A stretch of DNA of 64,000 bases from positions 177,237,956 to 177,301,955 of the forward strand of contig CP136063.1 of assembly GCA_032622095.1 (NCBI GenBank), read 5' to 3'. The position numbers and the translations under genes are program-made. The notes below the pieces were generated by a model, which saw only the letters and a program-made list of their open reading frames with translations, was not told the DNA's origin and did no database searches. Positions within the stretch are counted from its first letter, which is position 1. Every line of letters begins with the position of its first letter. This DNA is from Siphonodentalium dalli. Its lineage: Eukaryota; Mollusca; Scaphopoda; Gadilida; Siphonodentaliidae. Below are positions 1 to 12,500 of this stretch, in pieces.

Positions 1-945
1 AGTACGGTAGTAGCCTGTCATTTTTCCAGAAAAATGGGTTTCATAAATTATTTTGGGGATTTTGGGCCTGAAGAAATGTTGACAAGAATCATATCGTCAA
101 GTTGCCCCAATATTGGTGTTTCCAAGGCAACAGAGTCTAATTTATGAGAATTCTGGAAAATTATCAAATATGAAGTATTTTATTTATAAATGATAATTGT
201 AGATATTTTGGTCGATATAGTTATGTAATCATATTTAGATATGTTTATCCTTCATGACGGACCATATCAGTTATAAATTTTATTTATATATTTGAAATCA
301 TATATGTGAATATGGTCAGCTGACTGAATAATTATAATCTTTCAACATTATTCTGAAAAACAAATCACTTATTGGAATATGATTTAATTATCTACATGAC
401 TTCTAAAATTGTCTACTTGCACCATTATATATATTGTAATGTTACGGAAATCCAATATCTTTGTATCAACACATTATAATTTACTAAGCCATCTAGTCAT
501 TAAAGTCTAGATTTTAAGTTGAACAGGTTAAATAATAGAAGATTTAGCCAGTTCCCACATGTGATATGGCCAGATAGATTGAAAAAATCAATAATCAAAT
601 TCATATTATTTTTTGGTGGCAGCACAAAGATGATCCGATGGGCCATGTCACCTCCATGTGACATCTAATTTGCATTCAACTATTTATATATGCTGTTTTG
701 TCATGAAATAACATATTCTGATTATGTTTCTGAATGAATTTGCAAAATGGTGGAAGCATGAAGTACTTCCATTCATTCATCTTATAGAAGATTTTATGGC
801 TCATGTTGGTTATATGTCCATAATTTTAACCTGGCATTTTCTGTTTTGGAAATGTGCAGTGCATTAGGTGCTGGTGTTCGGGGGGGAATGATAGTTGATT
901 TCCAAACCTCTTATTGATGTTTCTGGCACTTGTTTGAACTAGTAC
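1..945. other. Left edge, ELP1 intron sequence without recognised feature
   Basis: AT-rich sequence with no exon, repeat or RNA gene recognised on either strand. It probably lies in the ELP1 intron after exon 2. Confidence 0.5.
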
Positions 946-1406
946 TAGGCCTGAGAATATTGTGCTGTACATTTGCAGAATGGGGTCCCCAGAAGGTAAA
1001 TTCATTGAATCTACCCCACACAGTCTGAGTGGGCCAGCACAACTAAATTCACCTTCTGGGTTCCTCATTCTGCTTAGGCCTCATCTTCTCAGGAAAGTAT
1101 CTTTATTATCAAATAAATAAGTTTTTTAGTTTCTTTACAAAGTATCTTTTTCTTTTTTAGTATAGTTTCTCTATATCCCCAAACGACATTATAAATAATT
1201 GAGGTGCACAATGGGTGCACATCACCATCTTACCCATCTGGGAACTTAAATCTATGTCTAAGTCTATCTTAGCAGATGAGGCCATGCAGAATGAGGTCCC
1301 GTAGGATGAATTTGGTGATGCTCGCACACTGTGCAGGGTATCGTCACTAAATTCTCCCTCTGGTGACCTCATTCTGCAAATGTCCAGCACCATATTCTCA
1401 GGCCTG
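946..1406. mobile_element. hAT-type MITE with palindromic ends, complete, 461 bp
   Basis: The ends are TAGGCCTGAGAATAT and its inverted copy, and an identical 8-bp duplication ACTAGTAC flanks them (938-945 and 1407-1414). Behind each end is a 90-100 bp palindrome starting GCAGAATG(A/G)GGT and ending CATTCTGC. A 180-bp spacer separates the palindromes. No coding sequence is present. The 8-bp duplication and CAG/TAG-type ends point to hAT transposition. Confidence 0.85.
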
Positions 1407-1599
1407 ACTAGTACCATATTTCCATTGACATTGCTGCACTAAAGACAAATATATTCAGTTTCAAATATTTGAAACCTATAGAACCAAATAAGTCATTTTC
1501 CCACATTTGAAACTACTAATTTGTGTTATTCTGTACTCTTCCAGTGAGTGAAAGAACTACAACATGTGCAATTACAAAAAGCCAGGTCTTCTTCTTCAC

Positions 1600-1860
1600 T
1601 AACAACATCTAAGTCTCAAGTAACCCTTGACAAGTAGTTCCCTTAGAAAATGTTCAGACAATAAGTTCAACAAAGGTCATTTGTTGAACTAATTATATGA
1701 ACATTTCCCACAAATTAATACAAATCATTCTGCACTAGTATTATCTGTTTATCTGTATGTTGTCTGCTTTTATTACTTCGACACCCCTCTAAATGAATAA
1801 TAGACCATTCGAATGTATACTTTTATAACTGAATGGAAGAATCCATTTCGAGAGGGTTAA
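1600..1860. repeat. Probable MITE related to the TTAA elements
   Basis: It contains the block TTCAGACAATAAGTTCAACA followed by its partial inverse, as in the elements at 47063-47318 and 47633-47789. It ends GAGAGGGTTAA. Its left border is unclear. Confidence 0.4.
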
Positions 1861-2027
1861 AATAAAATCATGAATTTCAGGTTGAGATCAGCTGTCTGCA
1901 TGGGCTTTCCAGAGCAGCATTGAGAATTCTTTGTTCATCCTAACTTTGATATCCTCTCATACTTTCAGGGTTAAATGGCCTATTTTGAAACAACTTTGTT
2001 ATAAAACAAGAGTTTGCACCATGGGGG

Positions 2028-3155
2028 CTGGGATATCCCCATAGTGAAAATTGAAATATTGGCAGGTCGGAAACCAAATTGTGAAAAAAACTGATGAACG
2101 AGCAAATTATTTGACAATTCTAACAAACAACGGGCAGAAATCCAACCTTTTCAGATAAAGAAAGAGGGATAACTCTTGAACGGAAAATGTAAACAACAGA
2201 AATGACCCTCTTTTGAAAGCCCTCCTAATGTCAAACCTGCATACCAAATTTCATCAAGATCCGATAATCCATGGTTGAGATATATGAGCGGACGGACAGA
2301 AATCCAACATTTTCAGATAAACAAAGAGGGATAACACTTGAACGGAAATTGTGACCAGCGTCAATGAACACTCTTTTGAAAGCCCGCCTGATGCCAAACC
2401 TGCATCCAAATATCATCGAGATCCGATAACCCATGGTTGAGATATATAAGCGGATGAACAGAAATCCAACATTTTCAGATAAACAAAGAGGGATAACTCT
2501 TGAATGGAAAATGTGAACGTCGATGAACCCTCTTTTGATAGCCCTCCTGATGACAAACCTGTATACCAAATTTCATATTGATCCGATCACCCATGGTTGA
2601 GATATAAGAGCAGACAGAATTCCAACATTTTCAGATAAACAAAGAGGGATAACTCTTGAACGGAAAATGTGAACAACATTAGTGAACACTCTTTTGCTGA
2701 TGCCAAACCTGCATTCCAAATATCATCGAGATCCGATAACCCATGGTTGAGATATATAAGCGGATGAACAGAAATTCAACATTTTCAGATAAACAAAGAG
2801 GGATAACTCTGGAATGGAATAGTGAGCAACATCAATGAACCCTCTTTTGAAAGCCCGCCTGATGCCAAACCTGAATACCAAATTTCATATAGATCCGATA
2901 ACCCATGGTTGAGATATAAGAGCAGAAGGACGGAAATCCAACATTTTCAGATAAACAAAGAGGGATAACTCTTGAACGGAAAATGTGAACAACGTCGATG
3001 AACCCTCTTTTGAAAGCCCTCCTGATGACAAACCTGCATACCAAATTTCATATAGATCCGATCACCCAAGGTTGAGATATATGAGTGGACGGACGGACAA
3101 ATGGACGTACGCATGTAATCCAGTATATCTTTTGGGATGGGGGTATAATCATAAT
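2028..3155. repeat. Tandem-repeat element, six units of about 160 bp
   Basis: The unit marker GGGATAACTCTTGAACGG recurs near 2166, 2328, 2488, 2646, 2800 and 2962. Each unit ends with CCAAATTTCAT, ATCCGAT and CATGGTTGAGATATA. The array closes with GACGGACGGACAAATGGAC and a GGGGGTATAAT tail. Short open frames across it are by-products of the repeat. Confidence 0.8.
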
Positions 3156-3390
3156 GTACTGAATTTTGATTTGAGCAATGATGTTGGAAATTCATCCATT
3201 TTGCATAACAATCGTCACAATTAAAAATGAAAAGAATGTATGTTCTCAGGTCTATTATAGCATATACACGGGCACTGTAAAACTAATTAAAATATTTATT
3301 CAGATGCCTTGTCTCCCGTTAACCATAAGCTCCTCCCACTAATATGTGTAGAAACCTCCATTATTATGTAAATCTAAAGAGGACCCATAC

Positions 3391-3543
3391 CTCATTCTGG
3401 AAAATGCTCCACAGAAGAATGTTGCCGTTACTTGTAGCGATACACACAGCTTGTTGGTCAGTCAGGTACTGTAGAGCTATGATTCTCGCAGTGCCATCTA
3501 CAGGCAATGAGCCATCAGTTACCAAGGAAACATAAGATGTTTG
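3391..3543 (-). CDS. ELP1: ELP1 coding exon 2
   Basis: This exon has 51 codons between a CCTTGTAG acceptor and a GTATGG donor, phase 0 at both ends. It carries the ATSNGN segment of the first beta-propeller blade. Confidence 0.92.
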
Positions 3544-4149
3544 CTACAAGGATGAAAAGTATCTGTAATGAACTGTGACATGTATCAAAGTCGATCAGTG
3601 ATTCGATGCAAATCTCATTGTTCCAATATTATCAAAATTTGGCCAATTTTGCAAACAAACCAGATGTGTTTAAGCCCTTTCGAGGCAATGAACTCCTCAT
3701 GTGGAGGAGACAGGCCTATAGATTAGTGTAATTTGGGCACATCAGGAAGAACCATAGTTTGGCCTCGTAAGACGATAAAATACAAAATAGTTGCATGTAA
3801 TTTACAATTCCAAGAATGATCGATTCCAGCTGTTGATGTCAATATGGAATTCAACATTTCAGTGTTTTCAGTACTACAGATATATATACATAGATAACAA
3901 ATGGAAAAATTCCATTTTCATATTTATTTTGGGCACATTCAATATTTTACAATCTTGAATTTGGGGGAATATAAAGGTTGAGGGGGGGGGGGAATATACC
4001 TCTTTGTTCTGCACAGAAATTCCAGTCACTGTTGTATTTGTTGCGGCATAAACTGTTCCTGTGTCATTATCAACTGTGAAGCACTGAAGGTCTCCAATAT
4101 CCAATAGTCCCAAAACATGGCGAGACTCAATTAGTTTAAGATTTCTCAT
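3391..4149 (-). CDS. ELP1: ELP1 (Elongator complex protein 1), first two coding exons, 5' part of gene
   Basis: ELP1 is the scaffold subunit of Elongator, the cytoplasmic complex that modifies wobble uridines in tRNA. Two exons are seen. Exon 1 (4149-4000) encodes 50 residues starting MRNLKL, the same six residues that open human ELP1, and ends in a GT donor at 3999. Exon 2 (3543-3391) follows an AG acceptor and adds 51 residues, including VSLVTDGSLP and ATSNGNILLW, which fit the first WD40-type blades of the family (human VSLVAEGFLP and ATASGDVILC). Both exons are phase 0, so they join in frame as 101 residues. The family is about 1,330 residues, so over 90% of the gene lies left of the window. 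No third exon was found in 1-3390. The start is chosen because the MRNLKL match is exact and no upstream in-frame extension resembles the family. The family assignment is firm; the gene's integrity beyond exon 2 is unknown. Confidence 0.93.
4000..4149 (-). CDS. ELP1: ELP1 coding exon 1
   Basis: This exon has 50 codons from the ATG to a GAG just before the GTATAT donor, phase 0. A run of twelve G on the plus strand (3981-3992) lies just inside the intron and may vary in length or assembly. Confidence 0.93.
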
Positions 4150-5619
4150 TCTTTATTCTAAATCCATCAACATATGTGTGTTAGCTATAATAAAAAAACA
4201 AAGGCAATAGGCAATTGCAATTGTTAAATGTAACACATGAGGATGTCCCGACTGCGTGATTAGCTCTATATAATTAGAGATCCTGGTCACGAATAATTGA
4301 GTAGAAATGATTTGATGATTTGCAGTATTTCTCACAAGCAGATATTGTTTCGTGAGTTTCTCCTAAAGCAAGCAAAAGTCTCTGAATGCATGCTCCGCAC
4401 CTTAGGACTAAAAAAAAATAGTGATGTTTCCGGTAAAATAGGGTAAAAAAAAAAAGAGAGGCAGGTGGGTGGAAATTAGTTTTGTTTGTTTAATGTTTTT
4501 TTTTTGCATATACATGTATGCCACTGGCAGCAGAATTAATTTGAATTAAATGATAAAGCAGGACACAATGAGGCTGAATGACCAGGTATTGGGAGGGATA
4601 ATAAAGCCTTATTTGTAATCATAAATGATTGTGGCGTCAACCTCAGGTTGAACTGGGCTGTATTACTATTAGCCTGTAGACACAAGGGTGCCGTCATTTT
4701 AAAATCACTGACTTTAGGTGTAGCCTAAATAACATAGATCGGCGACTGGTCAGCACAGATTTGGAATTACGGGTGCGTCGAAATACCAAGCTGAACAAAG
4801 ATGAGGGGAAATAAGGCGGAACATGACATTTAAACCATGTTTTGTGCTGTATAATGAAGAAATAAAACAAAATAATGCAACATGGCGTAATTTTATTTGA
4901 ATTTTAAGCGTAAATCTATAGAAAACAGTGCAGCGATCGCGAAAATTTCAGCTTGGTATTGTGTGTGTGTTGTCAATTTTGATTAATAATCATAAAAAAT
5001 AACCACTTTGAGCAAGATTATTCTCACTTTCTATTTGATCACCCTACCAGAGTGCTTCACATCACATCAATGCTCATTCCTGTCTGTGACAACGTGCCAT
5101 TGGAATCAATTAGTAGAAAAAGGGCCATAACTCTGGTATAACAAATTGGATCTAACCCACATTCAAACTCGATCTGTATTTTGAGTTGAGAAACTCACAT
5201 ACCAAATTTGGTTCCTATCAGATGAATAATGGTTGATTTATCGAAGCATGTGTGAATTCTATGTCAAAGGGCCATAACTCCATTAAAGAAAATCAGATCA
5301 AACCCATATTCGAACTCGATCTGTATGTTGGGCTGAGAAACTCATATAACAAATTTGGTTCCAATCAGATAAAAAATTGTTTAGTTATGGCAGAATGCGT
5401 GAATTCTAAGTTGAAAAATGGCCATAATCTGTTAAAAATACTCGATCAAACCCATATTTGAACTTGATCTGTATTTTTGCATGAGAAACCCTTATACAAA
5501 ATTTGGTTCCGATTGGATAGAAAATGTTTGAATTATCGCATTATGCATAATGTGTCTATGGACAGACGGACAAACGACGAGTGGTCAATCCGGATGTCAA
5601 CACTATGTACTGTACCATA
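4150..5619. other. Spacer upstream of ELP1, with a degraded tandem-repeat element near 5090-5590
   Basis: The ELP1 promoter must lie in this stretch, but no motif was convincing. From 5090 to 5590 a degraded array repeats GGGCCATAACTC and CAAATTTGGTTCC about every 120 bp. It ends in GACAGACGGACAAACGACG, the same layout as the element at 2028-3155 with different sequence. Confidence 0.5.
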
Positions 5620-6470
5620 CAGGGTTGGTGATTTTTTTGATTTTTTTTAAATAAATCAAAAAAATCGATTTATTTGATTTAAATCCGATTTATTTGATTT
5701 AAATCCGATTTTTTTGATTTTTTTCCTAATTGTTATGAAAATATGCAATTGTGCAATGTCTTTGATAAATGAAGGTTCTAAAAGGTGTTGCTTATTATAT
5801 CCAAGGCTGGATTAATCAAAATTCTATTATTATTTATTATTTTTTGTATAACTACATGTATCAAGCACAAATATCATGGCAGTACAGATATAGCAACCAT
5901 GTACTTTAATTGTGCATACACTAGGTCCATGTCAGTTCCAATGTTGTGATATCTGGATAGGTAGACCTGTGCTTAAAGATTTACTACTAAATTTAGTAAA
6001 TTTTAGCTGAGAACTGAATATATTTTCAATCACCTTTGCTCCTCGGTGACTTGAGGACATACATGTAATCACACCATATACATGTATCAAGTATGGACAT
6101 TAGACAACTAGAGTAGTTTAGATGGTAGAGTAAATGGTAGAATTACTCGGTTGGCATTTATATGTATGGCAATCAGAAAAGGAAAGGAAATTTAAGAGTG
6201 CTGAATCTGATTGTAGTTACAAATAAGCGGAACAGGCCGCTGCTGGAGCAGTAATCACGGTACCATGCAGTATGCCTGTTTCTATAGGTTTGACAATTAC
6301 TGCACATTTTCATATGTATTATCCAATTTTGTATATTGTTTAATCATAATCATGTTATAGTTAACAAAAAACTTGTTAGATATTGCAAGTTCTTGACATT
6401 ATGCAATCATTTAAAAAAAATTGATTTAAATCAATGATTTAAATCGCTTGATTTAAATCAGCCAACCCTG
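5620..6470. mobile_element. hAT-superfamily non-autonomous element, 851 bp
   Basis: It begins CAGGGTTGG and ends CCAACCCTG and is flanked by a perfect 8-bp duplication GTACCATA (5612-5619 and 6471-6478). The subterminal regions are runs of GATTTAAATC-like repeats, a common hAT end structure. No transposase frame is present. Confidence 0.88.
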
Positions 6471-6478
6471 GTACCATA

Positions 6479-8045
6479 CTATGGTATGGGTACACATAAA
6501 AATCAACTATAGTCTTTTATGTGTCACTCGGCATTTTGTCGCACGATCGGCCCCGCAAGGAATCAAATAATTTTGATTTTCTACAATCGAGTCAATTTAT
6601 TCAAAGTAGCCAATCAGATTCAACTAGTAATATGATCATGCAGTACGTGATCACGTTTTATTTCACAACAACATGGCGTCCAGCGTGTCCTTCAACTTGA
6701 GTCCAAGTTGATTAGCGAAGTCAGAGTAGCGGAATATTTTGGACGGCGGAATATTCATGCCTATACAACTACAATTGAATACAAAACTAATGAAAACAGC
6801 TAGGTGGACTGCATGCGTGCATGGACATCAGCAAATTTGTGTCTATATAATATCCAATTGTGAATGTGTGTTGGGAATTAAATCAGGTATATATGGCCTA
6901 TACTCGTCTATAGAACTACAAACACTTGTAATATTAATATTTATTTGTATAAAATATCTGCGATAAATACATATACATGTAGACCTATACCTATATATAT
7001 AGCCTATCCCACATTAATAATAACCCATTGCATTCATGAGAAAGTAAACAACCAGATCGTACGACCTGATCACATCGTGTGCGGTGGTTTACAGCAAGTG
7101 ATAAAATCGGACCGTGTGCGCACACAGATCTTACAGTCGAAAGGTCTGCGACAAATATCGTGCAACAAATATCGTGCAACAAATATCGCTTCATGTGCGG
7201 CCCCGCATAGGCACTGTGATCTCAGGCACCCAGTTTTACACAAGGTTATACAAAGCATTCATGACAACTATTTTTAGCAGTGTTTAGTATTTCGGAAACA
7301 CGTAATCTGACTTGTTCAACTCACAATCTCATAAACGTCACGTGTCACCGAATTTCGTCATATGCATAAATATTCTGTATTCCTCAACCCAATTTTATAC
7401 GAGGTTATACAAATGAAGACGTCAAATTGGTACAAAAAACAAATTGAAATGTTTGAATATACGTGAAAACTCTTCAATTAGAGAAAAAATCCAATCCAAA
7501 TACGGACAAACGTAATGTTTAATATTGTAAAAATGTGCATTATTTCATAACATGGAGGCAGACATCTTGGTTTTTCAAAAAGACGGAATTATAGGAACTG
7601 AAAAAATGGGCGTGGGATGTAATCGGTCTTCAATTGATCTGTGACATTTTATTTATTAGTCTAAAATACGAGAAAATCACAGCCATATCACCACGCTCCG
7701 TACTAAGATGATTACACGGGCGAGGAGGTGGTGTGATGGTAACATTTCAGGAAGCTATGCCACAATTGGTGCATGGGTAGTTTTGGTGGTCAAAACTGCC
7801 AAAAACTAAAACAATGGCCATGCATCAGGTGCACTCATATTAATTTTAGAAAGATACATGAATGTTTTTAATATGAAAGCCTCAGCCTTAACCTATGGGA
7901 GGCCAAATTCACATTTATTAATAATTGCGCTTCAGCGCGATTCAATGAATTGCGCTGAAGCACAATTCAAAATTAATTGCGCTTTGCAATTGCTCCTCAG
8001 CGCAATTAATTTTCCATATATGGCTAAACCCCCAGTAAATTAATG
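6479..8045. other. Intergenic, no gene recognised
   Basis: Short plus-strand frames at 6739-7277 have no family resemblance. A CAACAAATATCGTG unit is repeated at 7150-7185. From 7925 to 8020, four runs of AATTGCGCT/AGCGCAATT in both orientations could fold into hairpins. Confidence 0.4.
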
Positions 8046-9261
8046 AAGCGCCCCTCAATTACTATTTATTTGTATTCAGGGCCCGGGTAACAAATATTTG
8101 ATTCGAGTCGAGGAAACCACCTATCAAAGCTCAGATCAGTTATTAGATATAAATTTTTGAAATCTGTAGCTATTATTTATCACCATCGAGACATATTAGT
8201 AATGGCCCAGAAAAAGTCAACGAGCCAAAGGTCTCAGACCAAATTGAGGATAAAGATGGATAACACTGAAATCAAGAGGCCTTAAAATTGTGTTGATAAA
8301 AAGACCAAATTTTGTCGAACAACATGTCGATAAATAACACATTTCGGGCAATTTTATACCATAATTGACTGTGGTTAGCATTATTTTTGGGCAATTAATC
8401 GATTCTGATAACTGAAGCGGTATTTCTAAAAATGTTGTTATACGAAGTTAGGGGGGGTATACTGGAGTCAGCTTGTCCGTCCGTCCGTCGGCGTCGTCGT
8501 CCGGCGTCGGCGTCGTCCGTCCGTGGACACAAATTTGTCCGGAGTTTTTCTCAGTCGTTTTTTGATCAATTTCCGTGAAACTTGGCACAGACATCAATCA
8601 CCATGGGAACCTTTGCACCTGCGATTATGACGTCTGTTGGACTTTTTTTAGTGGAGTTATCCCCCCTTTTTCGACAACATGTATACTTTTGTCCGAGCTT
8701 TTATTCCTACATTTTTCAGTCAATTTTTTTAAAACGTGGCACAGATATTTAGTACCATGGGAACTTGTGCACTTGCGATTATGACGTCCGACATTTTTTG
8801 GTGGAGTTATCCCCCTTTTTTTATTTAGAAACTTTTTTTGCAACATTCATAATTTTGTCCGAGCTTTTATTCCTACATTTTTCGGTCAATGTTTTTTAAT
8901 CTTGGCACTGATATTTAGTACCATGGGAACCTGTGCACCTGCGATTATGACGTCTGTCCGACATTTTTTGGTGGAGTTATTCCCCTTTTACAACTTAGAA
9001 ATTTTTTCGCAACATACATAATTTTGTCCAAGCTTTTATTCCTACATTTTTCGGTCAATAGGTTTAAGATTAGGGTTATGGTTGTACACCTGCAATGGGA
9101 ACTGTTATTTTATTATTTTAACTAAATGTTTACTGACATGTGAAACATCTTAGTATTTTAAAAACAGGGGGGTATCCGTAGTCCCATTGGGACAGTCACA
9201 CCTCTAGTTGTTGTTGGAATCTGATTATATGGGGACCATCGAATCGGATTGAGTACCTTTA
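8046..9261. mobile_element. Dispersed element with GAGTACCTTTA end, interrupted by a second element
   Basis: Positions 8046-8445 match 54140-54520 in order. The right end (GGATTGAGTACCTTTA) matches the arms of the MITE at 22727-23196. The copy at 54120 has TAAAGGTACTTAATCC at its left end, but here that tip is lost. A different element sits inside at about 8445-9208. Confidence 0.7.
8445..9208 (-). mobile_element. Tandem-repeat element inserted in the previous one
   Basis: It runs from GGGGGGGTATACTGGAGTCA to AGTCACACCTCTAG. Three or four units of about 160 bp carry GCACCTGCGATTATGACGTC and GGTGGAGTTATCCCCC. The same element appears inverted at 49447-50156 and as a fragment at 25990-26370. 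The junctions join TTGTTGTTGGAATCTG sequence that is continuous at 54516. Confidence 0.75.
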
Positions 9262-9279
9262 TGCTGTAGTTGAAATTAT

Positions 9280-9338
9280 ATTTAACAACATTTTCCAGAT
9301 GCATGATGTAAATGGAAGATAAGAAGTTCATGTAGGCC
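9280..9338 (+). promoter_or_regulatory. Candidate 5'UTR acceptor and short upstream ORF of LRRC28
   Basis: A pyrimidine-containing stretch ending ATTTTCCAG (AG at 9297-9298) lies 40 bp before the start codon. It could be the 3' splice site of an untranslated first exon. Two ATGs in the leader open a seven-codon upstream ORF that ends in TAA before the main start. The first exon itself is not identified. Confidence 0.35.
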
Positions 9339-9515
9339 ATGGAAAGTGAGAAAGATGAGGAAAGAATTAATCAGGACCTTATACTGTCGAAATCCAGAGG
9401 CGAGACAACATTGCTCCTGAATTATAAGGGATTACGACAGTTCCCAAGCCTGCTTACAGACGATGAATATTTCAAACGAGTCCAGATTATCTACATGAAA
9501 AGAAATCTCATCCAA
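9339..9515 (+). CDS. LRRC28: LRRC28 coding exon 1
   Basis: This exon has 59 codons and ends in CAA before a GTACTT donor, phase 0. It encodes the family N-terminal segment ending YMKRNLIQ. Confidence 0.93.
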
Positions 9516-12500
9516 GTACTTGTATGTCAATATTTGAATTATCTACCTTTACTTTTATTTACAAATTTACACTGCCCTCTCAATGCAAATGGAAGCCTCT
9601 CAGTGTTCTAAATAAGCCTCTCAGTGTTCTACAAAAGCCTCTCAGTGTTCTACATACAGTAATGCTCTAAGTAAGCGACTTCTTAACCACAGCAGAATTA
9701 TGGGTAACTTTTCAGGATTTAGTCGGAAATATGGCTTGTTGCCATTCATCGGAAAGCTCTCCTCGAGAGCTTTCTGATGAATGGCAACAAGCCATATTTC
9801 CGACTAAATCCTGAAAAGTTACCCATAATTCTGCTGTGGTTAAGAAGTAGCTTACTTTGAGCATTACTGTAAGCTGCTCAGTGTTCTACATAAGCTGCTC
9901 AGTGTTCTACATACGCCCCTCAGTGTTCTACATAAGGCTCTCAGTGTTCTACATAAGGCTATAAGTGTTCTACATAAGCCCCTCAGTGTTCTACATAAGC
10001 CCCTCAGTGTTCTACATAAGCCTCTCAGTGTTCTACATAAGCCCCTCAGTGTTCTACATAAGCCCCTCAGTGTTCTACATAAGCCTCTCAGTGTTCTACA
10101 TAAGGCTCTTAGTGTTCTACATAAGACCCTCAGTGTTCTACATAAGGCTCTTAGTGTTCTACATAAGCCCCTCAGTGTTCTACATAAGCCCCTCAGTGTT
10201 CTACATACGACTCTTAGTGTTCTACATAAGGCTCTCAATGTTCTACATACACCTCTCAGTGCAATTTAGCTTTTGGTTTGATAAAATGGAAACACCAGTT
10301 GGACCTGATACTTCTTTCTTATGGGAAGCAATATGTCAACAGATTTCATTTATCAGTTAGAGGGGTCATCTGGCGATATTCAGTTCAGTTGCAAAGTAGC
10401 TGGTTGATCTGGTCTGCAGTCCGGGGCTTGACCTTCCACTGGACTGGACTGCCAATGGACCAGTCCATCTACCCCAGTATTGTATTTTCCGGACCGGCCC
10501 AGTTTTCGTATTTGTAGAATTATTTTAGCGGAACATAAACTAAAACTACCAGGATGCCTATATACACATCTGCTATGCGCCCACTATGCAGAAGATTATC
10601 ATCTATAGTGCCATGACATATAACAGGCTTGCATATAGGGGCAGCAAAAAAGCAGAGGAGTATGTTACAAGCAAATGTGGAGGTTAAAATATATATTCAA
10701 CTTTGAGTTGGAATATTTATATAATAATTGATGCATTTATATAGCACATTCTACTGTAAATTAGTTTCAGTTTGTTTACATGATTATTACCCCAGTTATA
10801 GCTAGGGCATTGATTATCCATCCTCGTTTTATAGGAGGAAGCAATATGAGCTCATAAGGATCATCAACTCCCGAATGGGTACTCAGTTAACCGGCGAGTC
10901 CCCTGCAATAACTGTAGTATATGAGATCACTTTCCAAAGACAACAAACGCAAGCGTTAGACATTCGATGACTTTCTAAATACTATAAAAATTTGTTACAA
11001 CAAGATCCAACAGACTCCTCGGGCACCCCCACACCCCGTATTAAAGCTCGTGGGCATTAACCCATCAACTTTGCCATGGTCAGACATGATGATTTTGTAT
11101 GTTCAATATATCCTCAAAACAACAAATCGTGGGGTGAAGGAGAAGATCTCCAGATATTTTCGACCATCCCGGGCACGTCGCAACTACTCTCTCAAGAGAC
11201 CAATTTGTTTTTGGTTGTGTTAATAATCTCTGGATCACCACTTTTTTGTTTGTCGAATTACTAAATACTATGTCAATGGATTAATTGTACAGTAATGCTC
11301 TAAATAATCGACTCCTTAACCACAGCAGAATTATGGATAATTTTTCAGTATTTAGCCACTAAATCCTGAAAAGTTATCCATAATTCTGCTGTGGTTAAGG
11401 AGTCGATTATTTAGAGCATTACTGTATATGGTCCATATATAATAATCTACATGACTAAATGAAGCCTTTAGTTGTTAAATATTTTGTCATGCTTGCAGCC
11501 AGAGACGGTGTCAATGCTGGACTCACTAGTTGAACTGTAAGTAATTTTAATTACAAAACATACTTGAGGGATTAGTGGCACTGATGGAGTCATCATCATT
11601 TTGCAGTGTATTGGGTAGACTACCCAGTTTTTGACAAAGAATGTGCTTGTTATACCCAGTTTGACCTTTGACATGTACATTATAAAACCGCAAAGGTTAA
11701 GCTGGGTACCCAATAAACAGCAGAATAAACATATTAATGAACATACGCCATATAGTAAAAGGGGATGTGTCTGTTCACCCAATTAACTGGATTTTCATGG
11801 GATGTCTTCTATATAAATTTCAAATAATTACTAATTTTCATTCATTTTAACTTCTTGAATGGTATTTATTCCCCTCATGATCGATGGAATCGGCCTTGCA
11901 ACTGATATCCGAGAATATTTTGTAGAAGTTAATTCCTAGGTTGAGTTAGTTTTGTTATGTGTCAGCACATAGAAAATACCTACAATTTTTGTTTGAATGC
12001 CGAAATATTTCATTCGTGTCTGGAAAGAAATGTCAAATTATCGCAAGCAGCTGCAAGTATTATGTTTAAATACAGAAATATTTCATTTGATATTTCTTCT
12101 CAGACACGAATGAGATATTTCAGGTATTCAAACGAAAAACTGTAGGCATTCTTTTTATTACATTCGCCTTATTAATTCTGAAAGTTGCTAAATTAATTCT
12201 TACTTAATTAAATTATTATCTCTACTTAACTAAAGAGCATACTGTCAGTGTTTACAAACAGGGAGAGTCCGGTATGTACTGGGCATATTTATTTGTGCTC
12301 GAGTAAACCGCCAGCAATCTACAGTGCAATAATGAAAGCTACATTGAAGTAAAGAAATCAAATTTCACAGCGGCTTCTAGGAAATACATATATACGACGA
12401 TCTACATTTCGATAATTTTCTAATATTTTATAGGCAAGCATATAATAGAGTGTTATTCTTTCCATTTGTCAGGTACCTGCACAACAATGAGCTCTGCTCA

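Noticed and set aside
1860-1990. ELP1 exon 3
   Set aside because: No frame matches the family segment expected after IATSNGN..W, and no acceptor/donor pair has the right phase.
2231-3224. Minus- and plus-strand frames with repeated PLCLSENVGF
   Set aside because: They are produced by the 160-bp tandem array.
9864-10360. Open frames of 124 and 131 codons on opposite strands
   Set aside because: Both are translations of the 21-bp minisatellite, which keeps frames open on either strand. There is no unique sequence, splice signal or homology.
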